A stretch of DNA of 64,000 nt from Macrotrachela quadricornifera (GCA_022393335.1 JAJEKB010001290.1:27574-91573), one strand, 5' to 3'; shown: positions 11,668 through 25,447, numbered from the stretch's first letter. The notes: generated by a model not told the origin, from the sequence alone. A program made the numbers and translations.

Positions 11668-14600
11668 AAATTCACTTTAATCGTTTTCTTTTCTTTTGCC
11701 ATTATGCTTTATAAATAAATGCAATATTATCATGTGTATCTAATGAAAATTGTTTTTATTTATAGGACTTTTATCTTATAAAAGGTACCCATAAACAATA
11801 AGATCATTTACGTAGTTTCATTTTAATGAATTTCAACAATTGTTATTGTAAATAACAAAAATTTTTTTAATCTTTTTTAATTGTAATGCATGTCATTATG
11901 TCTGACTATTTGCTTTTATAGTTACTAATAGACATCGCAAAAGCGTGAAGAACAATTCAGAATGAAAAGCAACGAACAAGGGAGTATGCTGCATGAAGCA
12001 TATTCGATTTAATAAATATGACGACGTGGAATATTAAACCAATTAATTTAATGATGCTGTTTTAGGATTGAATTATCATTAGCTGATAATGAAATAATAT
12101 TTGTACTTTTTTATTATTTCAAAATGTTCTATATTTAAATCACAGTTTTTAATCTGTTTGATCATTTTCGTTCAGTACTCAAAGAGTTTTTTTGGTTGAA
12201 ACATTGATATATTAATATGATTGTCTACAAATAGTTCATGTAGTCTTCTACATAGAGTCATCACGAATAGTACTCGGTTAAAATTAAATTGATGTCAAGA
12301 CAACACTTTTTAGATGTTTCCAAAAGTACTGTGAAAAATCAAAAACGTGATCTTTATGAAAAAAGAAAATTTCTTTGTTCTAGAAGATTAATTAAAAAAA
12401 TTATTTATAAACGTATGATGGCAGTTGATGATGTCAATGGTCTCTATATATTACTATCGTTTTTGACAGAACTCATCATTTTAAAAGCAGATAATAAAAT
12501 AACGATCGTAACCCCATAAATGATTAAAGTATCATTTATAATCAGATCTTAGAGAATTACACGTTTATTATGAACACATATTAGTCATACATAATTAATG
12601 GTGTAGAATATCGTGTACCATACAATTGAATATACGCTAATTAGTAGTTGTATTCTTCACATCTGTATTCATGATCAATGATTTAACTTTTCATCTTTAG
12701 AAGATAAAATACTTCAACAATTGTAATGAATAAGAGAGTAGTGTCAACACTAAGTATCATTATATATTATTAAAGATTGATTGGCAATCAGTCTTCTAGA
12801 ACCAAAAGAAAACTCTCATTGAACGATGTCGAAATATTTCCTTACCTATCAATACATTTATGATGATCCAAGAAATATTGCTACATTATCCTATTGTCTT
12901 TAATTCAATCGTTTATTTGTAAATAAAAATATTAGTACATTAGTGCTGCTTGCTATTTTTAAATATATAATTGTATCAAATGACATTTCCAACTCATAGT
13001 TCAAACGGTTTATTGTAACTACGTAAATTTAAAAGTAACACAATTAACAAAACTACTACAAATAGATCATTTTTCTTAAATATATTTATAAAATATAAAA
13101 ATATTGTTATTAGTTTAAGACTAGGGATGAATAGAAAATTAAATATATACTATCCACTTTGAAAGAGTAACGATTTACATAATTGATAAGTCCTATCTGT
13201 CTTTTCTCTTGTTCTTTAGATACACTTATTTTTATATTGTTTTCTCCTACATATTCTAAAAGTAAAAGAATAAATTTATATTTTTAATTATTTTAAATAG
13301 ACGTATTATTCGGTTATATATATCGCCTGATGTCTAATTTGAAATGCATTCCTTCCAGTAATTACCTTATCCTCTATCAATTTTAATGGTATGATTTGAA
13401 ATTTTCACTATTTCATCACTCGCTTGGATACCTTCATCATGAAAATCCATTTAAAAAGTGAAGATTAAATATGAAATTTTGGATATTTGTCTTTTTCTAT
13501 AACACATCTCTTATTAATATATAGAAGAGATAGTCGATTCATTTGATTTTTTTCATCTTTATAATCAACAGAATCTTACAATAAATTGAAAAAAACTATA
13601 AAGACAGCAAATAGCGCATAATAATTCTTTATTATTGATTGTAAAGATTTCACATTACGATAAGTGTGATACTATTACGTATAGAATAAGAAAAATGCGA
13701 GGAATTACATAATAAATGTAGTTAACTCTGTCTATGAATCAGTATTTAACTTAAAGAAATTTTTTTAAAACAATTTTCAACAATGTTGAATATAAGTAAA
13801 TTAACTTTCTAAGTAATGATGAATTCAAGGTGTTCAATAATTGTTATAGAATTTTGAAAATTTAAACATTCGTTTCAATATTTAAAGATGATAATCATAA
13901 TAAAACGAAATTTCTATGGGTAAAATACAATTCTGAATGTATCGAAGCAGATTCTAGATGTATAGAAGCCTATTATCAAGAAAAAAAGATTAAATATGAA
14001 GTTTTCTTTTAATCCGCATCAGAAGATTTTACAATGTTCAATTTTATTTCTAATTTTTCAAAAACTAACAACAATAAAACGATACCATTGTTTTACTTTT
14101 CTCTTTAAATAATTTTTCTTTCCCATGAATTATTGTTGATACAACACAAATTCAATAAATAGTATAAGTCCATTTCCAATCATATAATTCTATGGTCCTC
14201 AAAATAATCTATAGAGATCCATCCATGATTTCTACTACTGTCGAATCTTATCAATAAGGAAAAAGAATGAATACCAAAAATTCAACAAAATGTATTGGTA
14301 TACCTTTCCAGTGCAAAGAGAATTGAATGTTTTACTCTTTAGAGTCAATTACTCATTTGCCGCTATTTTTGAATGTACACATTTAAGGAGAAAATGATTC
14401 GAACACTGAGTACCTATTGACGATACATCTGATAGGTATTCTATCTGGATCGACTATACTGTAGAAGAATCCCAGTGCTCAAATTCAGTAATTTTATATT
14501 TTGTTTCAGTCAAGAATTTTCTGGATGCACGACAAAATAAATCCAGTATCAAATTTGTAATCAAAAGGAAAAACTAAATGAAATTCTTCTGGTAGAAACA

Positions 14601-16767
14601 CTGCTTATAACAAAAGAGATATATCTTATTTTTCAGAATAATATATTGTTAAGTCTAGCAATGATATATCCATCTCTTACAAATTTAATATAAAGATTCT
14701 TGCTATTTTTTTGCAAGTATTTTTTCTGTTTCATTATTGTCCAGTTAACATCCGATTATGTTTTCATTTTGTGTAGTGTAGTTGCTCTTCTAATTTTATA
14801 TGTTTCTTTCTAGACGTGAAACAATAAATCCAAACAAATTAATTGATTAAGATTTATTAAACGAATATTGAACAGTTTGTGTTTTATGTCTAAATACTTA
14901 TGACTAAAGATTCACTCGATTCTGACCACTAAAGAAATGATATGCTATAAACGACTTTGGTGTATATAGAGATATGATTCATCAAAAATATGTGATTTAT
15001 AAGAGTCTGGCTTTGACATAGTTCCATGTCGAAGTCATTTTTAAACACAAGATAAATCAGTTAAAAGCATTCCAGCACGTGTTATACACAATAATTTCGA
15101 TAGTAATGAGTAAGTGTATATTGTAAAATTTTGATGAGAACGTACATAACTATGTACCAATGCATAGATACGTACGTGTAACTCATTAATCATTGGCAGA
15201 GAGTATTTTATTAGAAGCAGTACATTTATTCAATTTACCTGGTTAGTGATCTTTTTTATTATGACAATGCAGATGCACATACGCTACAATTCTCAAATAC
15301 GTGTAAACATAAACTTGTATTGCTGGATTCTGATTTTGTTTTAAGTTTTGATATAAAATTCATGCGTGGATTTGTGATGATTTCTAGTAGAGAGGGTAAT
15401 TTTTCATTAAAACTACAAGATACCACCATATTTTTCAGTGGAGGAATTGGCAAAAATCACAATAAGCTAATATCTCTTTTGATGATTATGGTTGTGAAAC
15501 GTACATAATTACTACACAGAATGATAGAAACAATTGACAATATAAGGGATAAACATATGCCATTTATGTATGATAAATAAGCTAAATATGGTTAAAAGGG
15601 TAAAAAACCGCATGTGTAAGGTTTTAAAACGAATAAAACAACAAATTGAAATCTATTTTACACTGAAATCAATAATTGCAGTTTTCAATAAATACATATC
15701 GTTCGAAAGATTAAATTATTTATAATTACGAAATTACAGAATTTCTTATTAAATGAAGTTGAAAATTTAATTGTACAACTACTTGTTTGCATAATCAATC
15801 TAAAATAAGATTGCAAATTTTTAAAAACCAATCTCGTATTGTATTCTAAAAATTTTAGTTTGTCACTATAAAATATTTCACAATAACTAAGAATAATTTG
15901 TTCATCATATTTAATGCGATATTGTTCTTGTGATAGCAGAAGATGAATAATTTTACACACATAATCTTATCTAGCTTCTTTAATTTTCTAAATTGCAGAC
16001 AAATTCTGTTCTAAATGTTTATTATTTACAAAAAGAAAATAATTTTAGGATCTTACACGTTAAATTTAAAATACTTTAATACATTATAGAGTACTAATCG
16101 TATGCTTCCTTAGATTTAAAATTACGGTTACTCATGTCCATTAAAATACAGGTGATCTTATAGTCGAATTCTGAAAATATTATAAAAGAAAGGCCATGTA
16201 GCAATTGAAAGTGAGCCGATCATTCTGTAGTAAATACAACATCAAAGTTTCATTAACATGTTTTTAAGCATGTCTAATTAGATAAATGTATTTTTATTAA
16301 AAGGGTTATTATTATTCTTCAAAGAAAAATGTACAAATTTTTTGTGGAAGAACTTCCTTAACAAATATTTTTCTCGCTTAAAGCTATTTAATAGTTCAGT
16401 CTAATTGTTTGCACGTATATTTGTTAATTTTTGTTCTTACATCACACATGTGTAAGAAGCACATTTTCTTTTCTTATTGATCTGTGATAAGCGTATTTCT
16501 CATATTTATAAATATTTGTAATTAAACAATGTATACAATTCTACTAAGAATATTTTCTTCGCTAAATCCTTAGCAGGGAAGAAATCTTCATGTTACATTT
16601 ATATTTGATGAACAATCTAAAATAAAGTGATGATTTTTAAGAAAGAAAGAAAGAAAGAAAAAGAGAGATATTAACATATAGGAAATAAGTGAAGCATTAC
16701 GGTCGAGAATTAGGAATAATATGTTCTGTATTTTATTATAGATTTATAACGTATAGATCAAGATACG
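11668..16767. other. Intergenic, 5.1 kb, no gene recognised
   Basis: AT-rich DNA with only short frames that show no family signature (for example 12289-12519 plus and 15685-15960 minus). A simple repeat lies at its right end. It may hold remnants too decayed to read. Confidence 0.45.
16639..16668. repeat. (GAAA)n microsatellite
   Basis: About six copies of GAAA/AAGA followed by an AG run. Confidence 0.9.
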
Positions 16768-17735
16768 ATGGAAAAAAATTTAAATAAAGACCATTCTTGC
16801 TTTCGTGTCCGTCATTCATGCCCCACAGCTAGATATCAAGTATTCAATTTTCTAGCTGTTGGTCCTACTAGTATTATTTATTTTTAATAAATATAATAAA
16901 TTTAGTGTATTATTTCAGGTTCATACTATCATGAATGGGATACGAATTTTCCTGATTTTGAATTTTCAATAATAGTTTATCCTGGGCAAGCAAATAGATT
17001 TGGTGGTGAATTAATAACAAATTTGAAACAATATATTAATCAATTGGATAAAGAACTTTTATCATATATTAATAAACCATGCTTTTTTTTATTGAACATA
17101 GGTAATGCATATTTTATTATTTATTTCAATTCAAGTCACGGATGTGTAATTAGTGTTGCATTAGCTCAACGTATGGTTGAGAAAAATCTTTTATCAATAT
17201 GACTGTCACAGAAATCGCTGAAATTTTAGTAAAATATCCGGTATATATGAATAAATTTGAAAAAAAAATCTTTTTAATATTAATTTTATTTTTATAGATC
17301 CTGCTGTAGTACATATTTATAATAATCCTTCTTATGTTGAAATGTTATTACCAATAATGAGAGCTGATGTACAAGTAATTATTTCAAATAGAAATATTGA
17401 ATTATTATGAATATTTAATATAGACTGGTGAGGAATTGGTATCACAAATCCCATTGAATATTCCAATTATTGTCTATGTAGGAGAAAAAGAAATTTATAA
17501 TCAAACATTATTAAACAAGTATGAATGTTTACTCTATAATAATACATCAAGAACTAATGAACTGAAATAATGTTGTTTTTATTCTAGATGGAAAGATTTA
17601 ACAACATTAAAAAATATATTCCATATATGAATATTTCCTGGACATCGTAATTTTCAATCAGAATCTAGTTCACAAGTATTGTCAGCTCTTAAAGAAGATT
17701 TTGATAATTTAATTAATATTTCAAAAGTGAATTAA
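16768..17735 (+). pseudogene. Broken type II thioesterase (alpha/beta hydrolase, OLAH/TEII family)
   Basis: Pieces read along the whole thioesterase fold. The start is at 16768; exon 1 (16768-16870) reads TARYQVFNFLAVGPTS. The next exon, from 16919, reads SYYHEWDTNFPDFEFSIIVYPGQANRF as the family does (Y..W.....VYPGR..R). Then comes NSSHGCVISVALAQRM in the place of the GHSxG nucleophile elbow. After 17297 it reads MLLPIMRADVQ, and the last exon has WKDLTTLKN and IFPGHRNFQ around the catalytic His. Lesions: a stop and frame change near 17200, and an in-frame TGA near 17628 just before FPGH. TEII enzymes remove stalled acyl groups from polyketide, peptide or fatty-acid synthases. No synthase lies in the window. 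It probably derives from a multi-exon gene that has been lost. Confidence 0.8.
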
Positions 17736-18681
17736 ATATTTATTCATTTTAATAGCATTCATTTTTAACTATTTTAAAATAAAATTCATATATATCATGA
17801 ATTTTTATAGTCATACATACATTAATTAAACTTCATTATAATAGCCATATTTCGTGATTTCTCTGTAATATTTTATGTTAATTCGCCTGAATTAATTTGA
17901 GAACCATTCTAACTAAAGACTACATGCTGCATAGCTTTTTAGCTGTACTCTTAACTTAAACCGAGTTAAATCTTATCCAACATATTGACGATAATCACTT
18001 TCAAATGGAAACAAACCTTTGAGAATCGAATTTTTTCCATTGACAAACGGTTCTTCAACCAATTTATTGTATTCAGCTGAAAATGATTGCATAAAGAAAA
18101 GAGAAGGAGCGAATATGACGTTATTGTAATGTAGCGTTAACGAAGAAGAGCATCTGAGAAGGATCTGCATGACAGGAAAAAAGAAAAAAAAGGTATGAAT
18201 TAAATGGCAAATGAGATAATTCATGACTTTATATTTTATAAGAGTTTAAGGTAAAGCAAACATTTTCTCTACTGAAAAACAGATGGGACAATGTTTGTTT
18301 CACGGTTATCAAAAAATTAATTACAGAGCAATTAGTTATTTAATTAATTAAAATGTCGATTGCAGTCTGATTATACACTGTAAATTATTGATATACTGTG
18401 TTTTTGTGCAAAAATAGGACTTTTAGTATAAAAGACTAAAATCTCTCTCAAATTTTTGGTATAAATGTTAATTTATTTAAATACAATTGTTTTCTTGTAT
18501 TCATTAATATCTTCTCTATGTCAAGAGTTCATTTATGAATTTCTGTATTCCCCAAATGCAATATACACAAGTTTTATTTTTTTCAACTTATATTTTCATA
18601 CAAAAAAAGAAACAAAATTAGATTACATATTGAATGATAGTTTTCTATTAACACATATCCACATTATAAAAAAATACATGA
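17736..18681. other. Intergenic with a possible exon-like fragment
   Basis: Minus-strand bases 17973 to about 18170 form an open frame preceded by an AG acceptor-like site (CATGCAG). It ends in a protein-like stretch (FVNGKNSILKGLFPFESDYRQ) and a stop. No family was recognised and no upstream exons were found, so it is not called as a gene. Confidence 0.25.
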
Positions 18682-19995
18682 TTATGTGTTATTAATTACA
18701 GTTCCGTTAGGTAATATTGAACCATCTAAAGAAGCAATTTGATTTAATTGATCATCACTAATTATACTCTTTTGAAAATCACTATCAATGAATCTTGAAT
18801 GAGATAAATCAGTACCATTGAAATTAACAAAATTAAATATACATCGTTCACATGAAACATATCGCCAAGTACTTTCACTTATATCAGCACTAGTAAAATT
18901 TACATTAATAAAAATATTATGTAAAATTAATATTCGATTCATTTTTGCTCCTATAAATGAACTATTTACAAAAATATTATATTCAAACTTAGAATTTCTC
19001 AATTGGGTAGAAATAAATTGACATCCTGTAAAATTACTGTAAACCATATTGACATTACTCATATCCGCACTAGAAAAATCTACATTTCTATGAAAATTTG
19101 ATCCATAAATGGTAGAATCTGTAAGTGTAACCAATCCAAATGATGAATTTTCAATTTCTACATTTTGTAAATTTATTTGAGTCATATTGGCAAGATCAAA
19201 AAAACATGCTTCACATCGAAATAAATATAAATTTGTATTTCCCATTTTAGCCTCATAAAATGAAACATTATGATAATTAGCTTGTTCAAATGTAGTAAAT
19301 GTTAAATCACTCGATTCAAAATATAATGATGCACTAGTATTTCCAGAACAATCCATATCACTACACCACCAACCATTTGTAGTAAATGAAAAATTAGCAT
19401 TATTAAGAATTGCTTTATTAAATATAGCACCATGCATATTAATATTATAAAAATTAGCTTTAGTCATAATAGCACTTTCCATTGTAATATGAAATAAACT
19501 TTGTCCAATTGTTCCATCTATTAAACATAACTCAATTAAATTAGCTGATTCAAGTGAAATTGCTGGTTGATCAGATATTAGTTGATAATTTATTAATTCT
19601 GCATCATATAATAAACGTATAAGAAAACTTCGACGAATAGGATCAAGTTGATTCATTGCTGAAAGTGTTGCAAAACGAGCAACTAAAGAAATTGATGATG
19701 ATTCATTGAATTTTGAACCATATTTTTCAATTAATTTACTTAATGTTTTTTGATATTCTCGAAGTATTGTATTTTTTTGTTGATTATCAGCGATTTGAAG
19801 ATCTTGAGCACGATTATGAGCAGCAATAGCTAAATCTCGATTATTATCTAATACAGTATATATAGCCAGTATAACAGGTATTGAAAATGATATAATTAAT
19901 TGAATCCATTCGAGGCATGATTGATTATTCTTTTCACATTTCTTCATTTTTCTCTTGTTTTTCTGAAGACAATGAATAAAACTTATTTGTATCAT
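18682..19995 (-). CDS. Membrane-anchored pentapeptide-repeat protein
   Basis: Single exon, up to 437 residues; a second Met at residue 17 (MKKCEKNN) is an equally plausible start. Residues about 31-50 form one hydrophobic segment (LIISFSIPVILAIYTVL). A helical, charged stretch follows (about 52-100, RAQDLQIADNQQKNTILREY). From about residue 150 to the end there are tandem pentapeptide repeats of the A(D/N)LxX type (SANLIEL, MESAIMTKANFYNINMHG, SSDLTFTTFEQANYHN, FSSADMSNVNMVYSNF, NFNGTDLSHSRF). Such repeats build a right-handed quadrilateral beta-helix. Many Asn-x-Ser/Thr sites and paired cysteines (WWCSDMDC, FRCEACF, SCERC) fit an extracellular or luminal repeat region. Function is unknown. 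The family is bacterial in bulk, so an old transfer is possible but not shown. Confidence 0.88.
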   Translation of the reverse strand: MIQISFIHCLQKNKRKMKKCEKNNQSCLEWIQLIISFSIPVILAIYTVLDNNRDLAIAAHNRAQDLQIADNQQKNTILREYQKTLSKLIEKYGSKFNESSSISLVARFATLSAMNQLDPIRRSFLIRLLYDAELINYQLISDQPAISLESANLIELCLIDGTIGQSLFHITMESAIMTKANFYNINMHGAIFNKAILNNANFSFTTNGWWCSDMDCSGNTSASLYFESSDLTFTTFEQANYHNVSFYEAKMGNTNLYLFRCEACFFDLANMTQINLQNVEIENSSFGLVTLTDSTIYGSNFHRNVDFSSADMSNVNMVYSNFTGCQFISTQLRNSKFEYNIFVNSSFIGAKMNRILILHNIFINVNFTSADISESTWRYVSCERCIFNFVNFNGTDLSHSRFIDSDFQKSIISDDQLNQIASLDGSILPNGTVINNT

Positions 19996-22900
19996 ACCTG
20001 ACTATATAATTCAATATATATATATATATACGTTAAAAGGAAAGAAAGAATATATAATGAATAGTACTGATTAAATTTCTTTTGCTATGATTTTGCGTAT
20101 GTTATATATATATACGATGATATTATAAAAGTAGTTGATTAATATTGACCGAATTTGTCAACTATGTCAGTCATAGTAAATATATATTGAATTTTTAGTT
20201 TTTTTTCTCGGCTATATCAATACATTCATTTTAATATATTCAATATAAGAGTTAATAATCATTCTATTATACAAAGATATTTATAGTTAGCTTAAAGACA
20301 AAATATTATAGATACATTTGTCGATATCTATATATATTTTCGAATCATTGTTAATAGAATGATGAAGAGATATATTTATTAAAATATCTATGTGATTAAC
20401 AAAATATCAATACTTCATCTTAATTCTTAATAAATCCTAACAATTCAGATGCTACTTCCAAGAAACATTATAATGATTGCTATAAAACAAATAATAAAAC
20501 TTTAAGTATGTAAAGGCCAATATTTTTCTAGAATGAGATGGTCTTATACATTTATTGTGAATTTTGTTGTTCAAAGTAATAATATTAAGCTATCTTGATA
20601 AAATTATTTCAAAAATTTTCATACGAATCTTTCAGTACATTTTATTCTCATAATAACATGCGTTCGTTTAAGCTGAGCTAAGCTGTCACATCTCTACCGG
20701 ATGGGTTATAAATAAGGAACCTCTGTGTATTTTGCAAATATTTTTATTATCTTAAATATTCTATCATTTTGTAACATGCAGTGCAGTCAACTAGCCCAAG
20801 GTGTACATCTTTATATTCGTTAAAGACCTTTATAAATTCATCTCAGATACAGTAACCTAATGGGTTACGATCAGAACTATTCGTATTTTTTTTTCATTGT
20901 TTTGTGTTAGATCAGTTCGTTTTCAATAATGAAAAATGAGGATTTACAAGAATTTGTACTCTTAAAATATCACAGTAGTGACTATTCGATGAAAACATTT
21001 CAGGATTTGAACAATATATTTTGTTTAACAACTATAAAATGGTAATGCAATGTAATCAATCAATCTGAGTTTATTAATTTAGCGAGACCGCTAGATCATC
21101 ACCTACGTGTAGACTTATGCAGAAAACTAGCTCTCGAATCAGGCATATCCTGAATAACTACCTAACCAATTCTTTGAGATGATCTTGGTTGTTGTTCTTG
21201 GAAAATTTTAATCGAATCAGCACTAATTCAAGAATATTAAAAACGAAAGAAAATAGTTTGGTGACTGAATTTGAAATAACTTCTAAAAAGAAGGCCCAAT
21301 GAAGCTCCTGGTTTCTGACAAAACAATGTCCAATATCGATGGGATTGACAACTTGCACAATAATCAAATTTAGACTATTAATCGAGCTGAAATATATTAA
21401 AAAACGAGAGTATTAGACAAAAGAAGAAATTTTCCGGGAAAGTTTTGGTATGGTTAGATGTTCAAGAAGAATCTCTGCATTAGTAATCTTCTATCAAGGT
21501 ATGATGTGACACCTCAGTCATTATTAGACATAACAATGATATCGAAACAATTTTCCAAGCTTTATTGACAAAGATCATCGGCATCTTAATAGCCTATTTG
21601 AATAGATTGACTCTGACGGCTTACATTTTGTAAAAATTTTCCAGTACATATTATAAAAATAGAAGAGGCGTGAATTGAAAAATCTCCTACGAAAATTGCA
21701 TTTAGAGAATACATACAAATACATTATAATACTGAGGGAGATATAATAGTGTCATTTAATTAAGCCGATTGATATGCTGAGCTTTGATTTACAAACTACA
21801 TTGGTTTGTCAAAGAAGGTAAGAAATATTGATATAATCCATTAGTTTAATGAAGAGTAAGTGTATTTTACTTGTTGTGTTTTATTTATTTTTAAGATCAT
21901 TTTGATCTGTTCGTGCAATGAACAATGAGCATATTAAATTTGATTTGTTTATTTTTGCGTTTTGGATAACGCAGCTTTAGTTGATAAGGTAGATTGTGTC
22001 ACAATCAAAACAAAAACGGTAGAAAGGTCGTATTTGTACCATAATTGATCAAAATGCAATGATTTACAGAATTCATAACGGTTAACTTTAATAGATCAAT
22101 TCCATCATCTTAGTTCCAAAAATGAAAAGGAAGAAAATAAGAACAAGTATGAAAAAATGAGAAACGGATACAATTAGCTCTTTCTGTACTCTTCATTCTT
22201 CGTTACAAATAAGTTCATCATTCAATCCTAGCAAAGACAGATGAGCTATGAGTTCTTCATAACACCAATTGCACAGAGCGACAACTTTTTACAGAGATCG
22301 ATAACAAAATTTCAATCAACAAAGGATGACTCTTTGTTGGAACTTAATTATACATACCTGTTTATACCAATTTCAAGGAACAAACTGAGAAATCAAATAA
22401 AAAAAAAATTTAGAAATTTCGTAAGATGAGAAACACGGTAGCAGAACAAGAGAACTTCCGAAATATTACTATAGATAGAAAAACAACAAAGAGTAGAGTT
22501 CTAAAATCTATAATTCATATACATGCGAAGGATTGATAGGGCACTTGAAGTTTATTTTAAAAGTTAAAGTTAATATGCCTTAACCTTAAATTCTAAAGTT
22601 TAAGGTTAATGTATGTTAATTAAACATTAACATTTAAAGTAACGTTAAAACGCCATATCTAGATGTAAAGTGCAACTATGAATCAATATTCTCTCAAATT
22701 CTTTGTCAAAGTAGATTGTGTAAACTTGTCTTTATGAATAGTCTTCATACAATCAGCTTAAAAGTACAATTATTTAGGTCGATTACATTCATCGTCAACC
22801 ATAAGTTTCAGGCAATATATCAAAAATTTTCAATTTCAATATATCAGCCTTAAAATAGATTGTTCTTTAAGGACATTAGTCAAAATATTTCATGAAATTT

Positions 22901-23385
22901 AAAGAAAAATTCAACTTCATATTGAAGCTATTTGTCTTTCTCAAATTCTGGATAATCAAATTGCTTCTGGTAGTATCATTTGTTATTTATTCTTTTGTAA
23001 AATTCATATATGAGAAATATGAGTATAAGTTTTAAATCGAAGTTTTGCGGCTCCCCCTTACAGCTCCCTCCCTCTTACAGACCTAAGCAACCCGGCCTAA
23101 AGGTTGTTAAGTGCATTTTCCTAGCAACGGCCGACAACAAGCACTAGACTTCTATCCTAAGTTTCTTAGCCACCAAATGTAGAAAGCAAAAATTTTAATA
23201 GTATAGTCTGTTAGTATATGGATGCTAAAGATATGTTACTTCCACATTTTAGCTCCAAAGGGACTATTCTAACAAGCTTTTCGATCAGAATTAAACGATT
23301 TTATTTTCTTATTAAATAAAGATATAAACAAAAATGTTTCGTGCAAGATTAGAAAATTATAGATCAATAAAAATAGTCTTTTGTT
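19996..23385. other. Intergenic, 3.4 kb, no gene recognised
   Basis: AT-rich DNA with short TA runs near 20020-20040 and an internally repetitive AAGTTAAAGTTAA/TTAACCTT patch near 22560-22640. Small open frames at 21158-21367 (minus) and 22241-22429 (plus) have no recognisable features. Confidence 0.45.
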
Positions 23386-23583
23386 TTATTCATGTTGTTT
23401 ACCACTATGTTCAGATGTACAACCTGGTTTATCACAACTTCCTGGACGTAGATATGGTGGAGGCTGTTGTATTGATGTATCATGTTCACTTGGATGCATT
23501 CCAACTGTATTTGTGATTGAATTCATACCAGGTGGTGCTGATTCTGTAGCAACTTTTGCATCTTGATCCGATGAAGTAGACAT
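23386..23583 (-). CDS. Small Pro/Cys-containing protein, 65 aa, unknown
   Basis: A complete open frame from ATG to TAA with sequence that does not look random in this AT-rich DNA. It begins MSTSSDQDAKVATESAPPGM, has a central SIQQPPPYLRPG segment, and ends with a Cys/His-rich tail (SCDKPGCTSEHSGKQHE). PPPY could be a PPxY site for WW domains (inference). It lacks a signal peptide or membrane segment. The opposite strand is also open in two frames but reads as low-quality protein. The codon choices here (GCA, CCA, ACT, GAA) resemble those of neighbouring genes. It is unrecognised and could be one exon of something larger, although no obvious partner exon was found. Confidence 0.5.
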   Translation of the reverse strand: MSTSSDQDAKVATESAPPGMNSITNTVGMHPSEHDTSIQQPPPYLRPGSCDKPGCTSEHSGKQHE

Positions 23584-24395
23584 TTTTTTTTCTTTATGTT
23601 ATACGTATCGAATGTTTGAAATAAATGATGTGCACGTTTATTAACAAGTTCGAGAAAAAAAAAGGTTATATAAAAAGAAAAAAAAGAAGGAAGAAAAAAT
23701 GCAAACGTAATTCAGGTAAAAGGGTGTAGAATGAAAAAAAGAGAAAAATGTACAGGCGAATAATTGTCTTTTCGTTGTCAATGAGTAAGTCAAATATATT
23801 ACATCATTTTTATTCACGAAATTTCGACGATCTTCTTTTATTTATATTTACATATGAAACGAAAAAGAAAAAAAATTTAAATAACTACATTCATGCAAAT
23901 ATTTTATTCTCATAAACAAATTAAATCTATGTAAATTCAAATGGATTTCGAAGAATGGAAGTGTATTTAACTATCTATTTTATATCTAATTATTTTTATT
24001 TTTCATGTAAAAAAACAAGAATGTAATAATTAAATAATAAAAGAGTTTGTTTATTTCTCAATAATCGACTAGACTCTTTATGAAAAAAAAAAAAAACAAT
24101 AAAACATACGAATAAAAAGAACAAACAAACAAACAAAGAATGATGCAGGTCTACGAAGTGTTTACATTTCGAGATCACAATTTTGTATTTTTTTTTGTTT
24201 TGTTATTTTGGTTTTAAAAATATTCAATTCGTTTTCATGAATGAAAACTATTGTGACCTGAGAAAATGGACACTTTCGATTTTGGCGGGCGACACACACG
24301 TACAAATGAGTATCAGACACAAGCCAAAAATTAAAAAAAGAAAAAATAAGAAAAAAACAAAATGAAAAAACAAATAAAAGAATGTAATGAGATGC
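23584..24395. other. Intergenic, A-rich
   Basis: Long A and GAAAA tracts, no gene seen. It includes the 3' flank of the metalloproteinase gene. Confidence 0.5.
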
Positions 24396-25416
24396 TTAGA
24401 GCGAAGAATAATTAAGAGTAAAAAGAAGAATTATTAAAAAGATTAAAGTCGATTGAACAGATGATAATAATAATGACGAAGATCTAGGCTTATCACAAAA
24501 AAGCCATTCATTATTTATTGAACGAGGATAATCAATTGCTGGTTCCATACTTGAATCATTTAAACGCCAAAAATCTAAACCTTTGAAAAAATATGTTGAA
24601 CCTAGAAAGAAATTTAATATTATTAGAATAGAAAGTGTTTTTTTGATTATTTACCTGTTAAATCAACAAAAGCATCATCAAGTGGGACATCAATTCCTTG
24701 CCACATTGTCATATCTCTTGGGTAATCAAAAGTATTAACACGATTCCATCTTTCATCTAATACCCAATATAAATTTGCTGAAACAAGATAAGCTTGACGA
24801 TTAAATGACCATAAAAATGCAGCATCTATATGATCAACATGTGTTGGAAGACCAAGCGAACTTATATTACGTGGATAACTTAAACCATCTCCTTCAATTG
24901 ATATTTTATTATCGTCAAATATCCAATACTGACGACCTATACATAATAATATTATTTTCTTTTTAAATATAAATAAAAAATTTTTTTATACCTGAAAAAA
25001 GCATTAAACGTCCATCAGCTCGTTCATAAGCAGCATCAATTTTTGTTAAAGTTTCTGGTAAACCTAACCAAAACGCATTATTAATCATTGGTGATAAAGG
25101 ATCTAAACCACGTCGATCATATTGCCAAAAATACTATATTAAAAATAAATAATTATTTAATTAATAATAGAAAAAGAAAAGTCTAACTTGTCCTTTAAAT
25201 ATAAATAAAATTCCTTTATACATTGTAATAGCATCATAGAATCCATCGCATAGATCTAATGTTGTTCGATCTGTATAATTTATATTAATTGGTTCTGTTG
25301 TTGTATATGTTTCATGATATGATTGTAACCAATTGGGAGTTGACTTTGTTGTTGGAGAATTTGTTATAAATCGATTTTTAGTTCTATTTGAATAATTTGT
25401 TCTTATTGTGGTTGTG

Positions 25417-25447
<31 letters not shown>

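Noticed and set aside
12289..12519. 76-aa plus-strand frame
   Set aside because: No family signature, flanks or splice context; chance level for this length.
15685..15960. 91-aa minus-strand frame
   Set aside because: Looked mildly protein-like at its N-terminus, but no motif and no neighbouring exons could be found.
21158..21367. 69-aa minus-strand frame
   Set aside because: No recognisable feature and no supporting exons.
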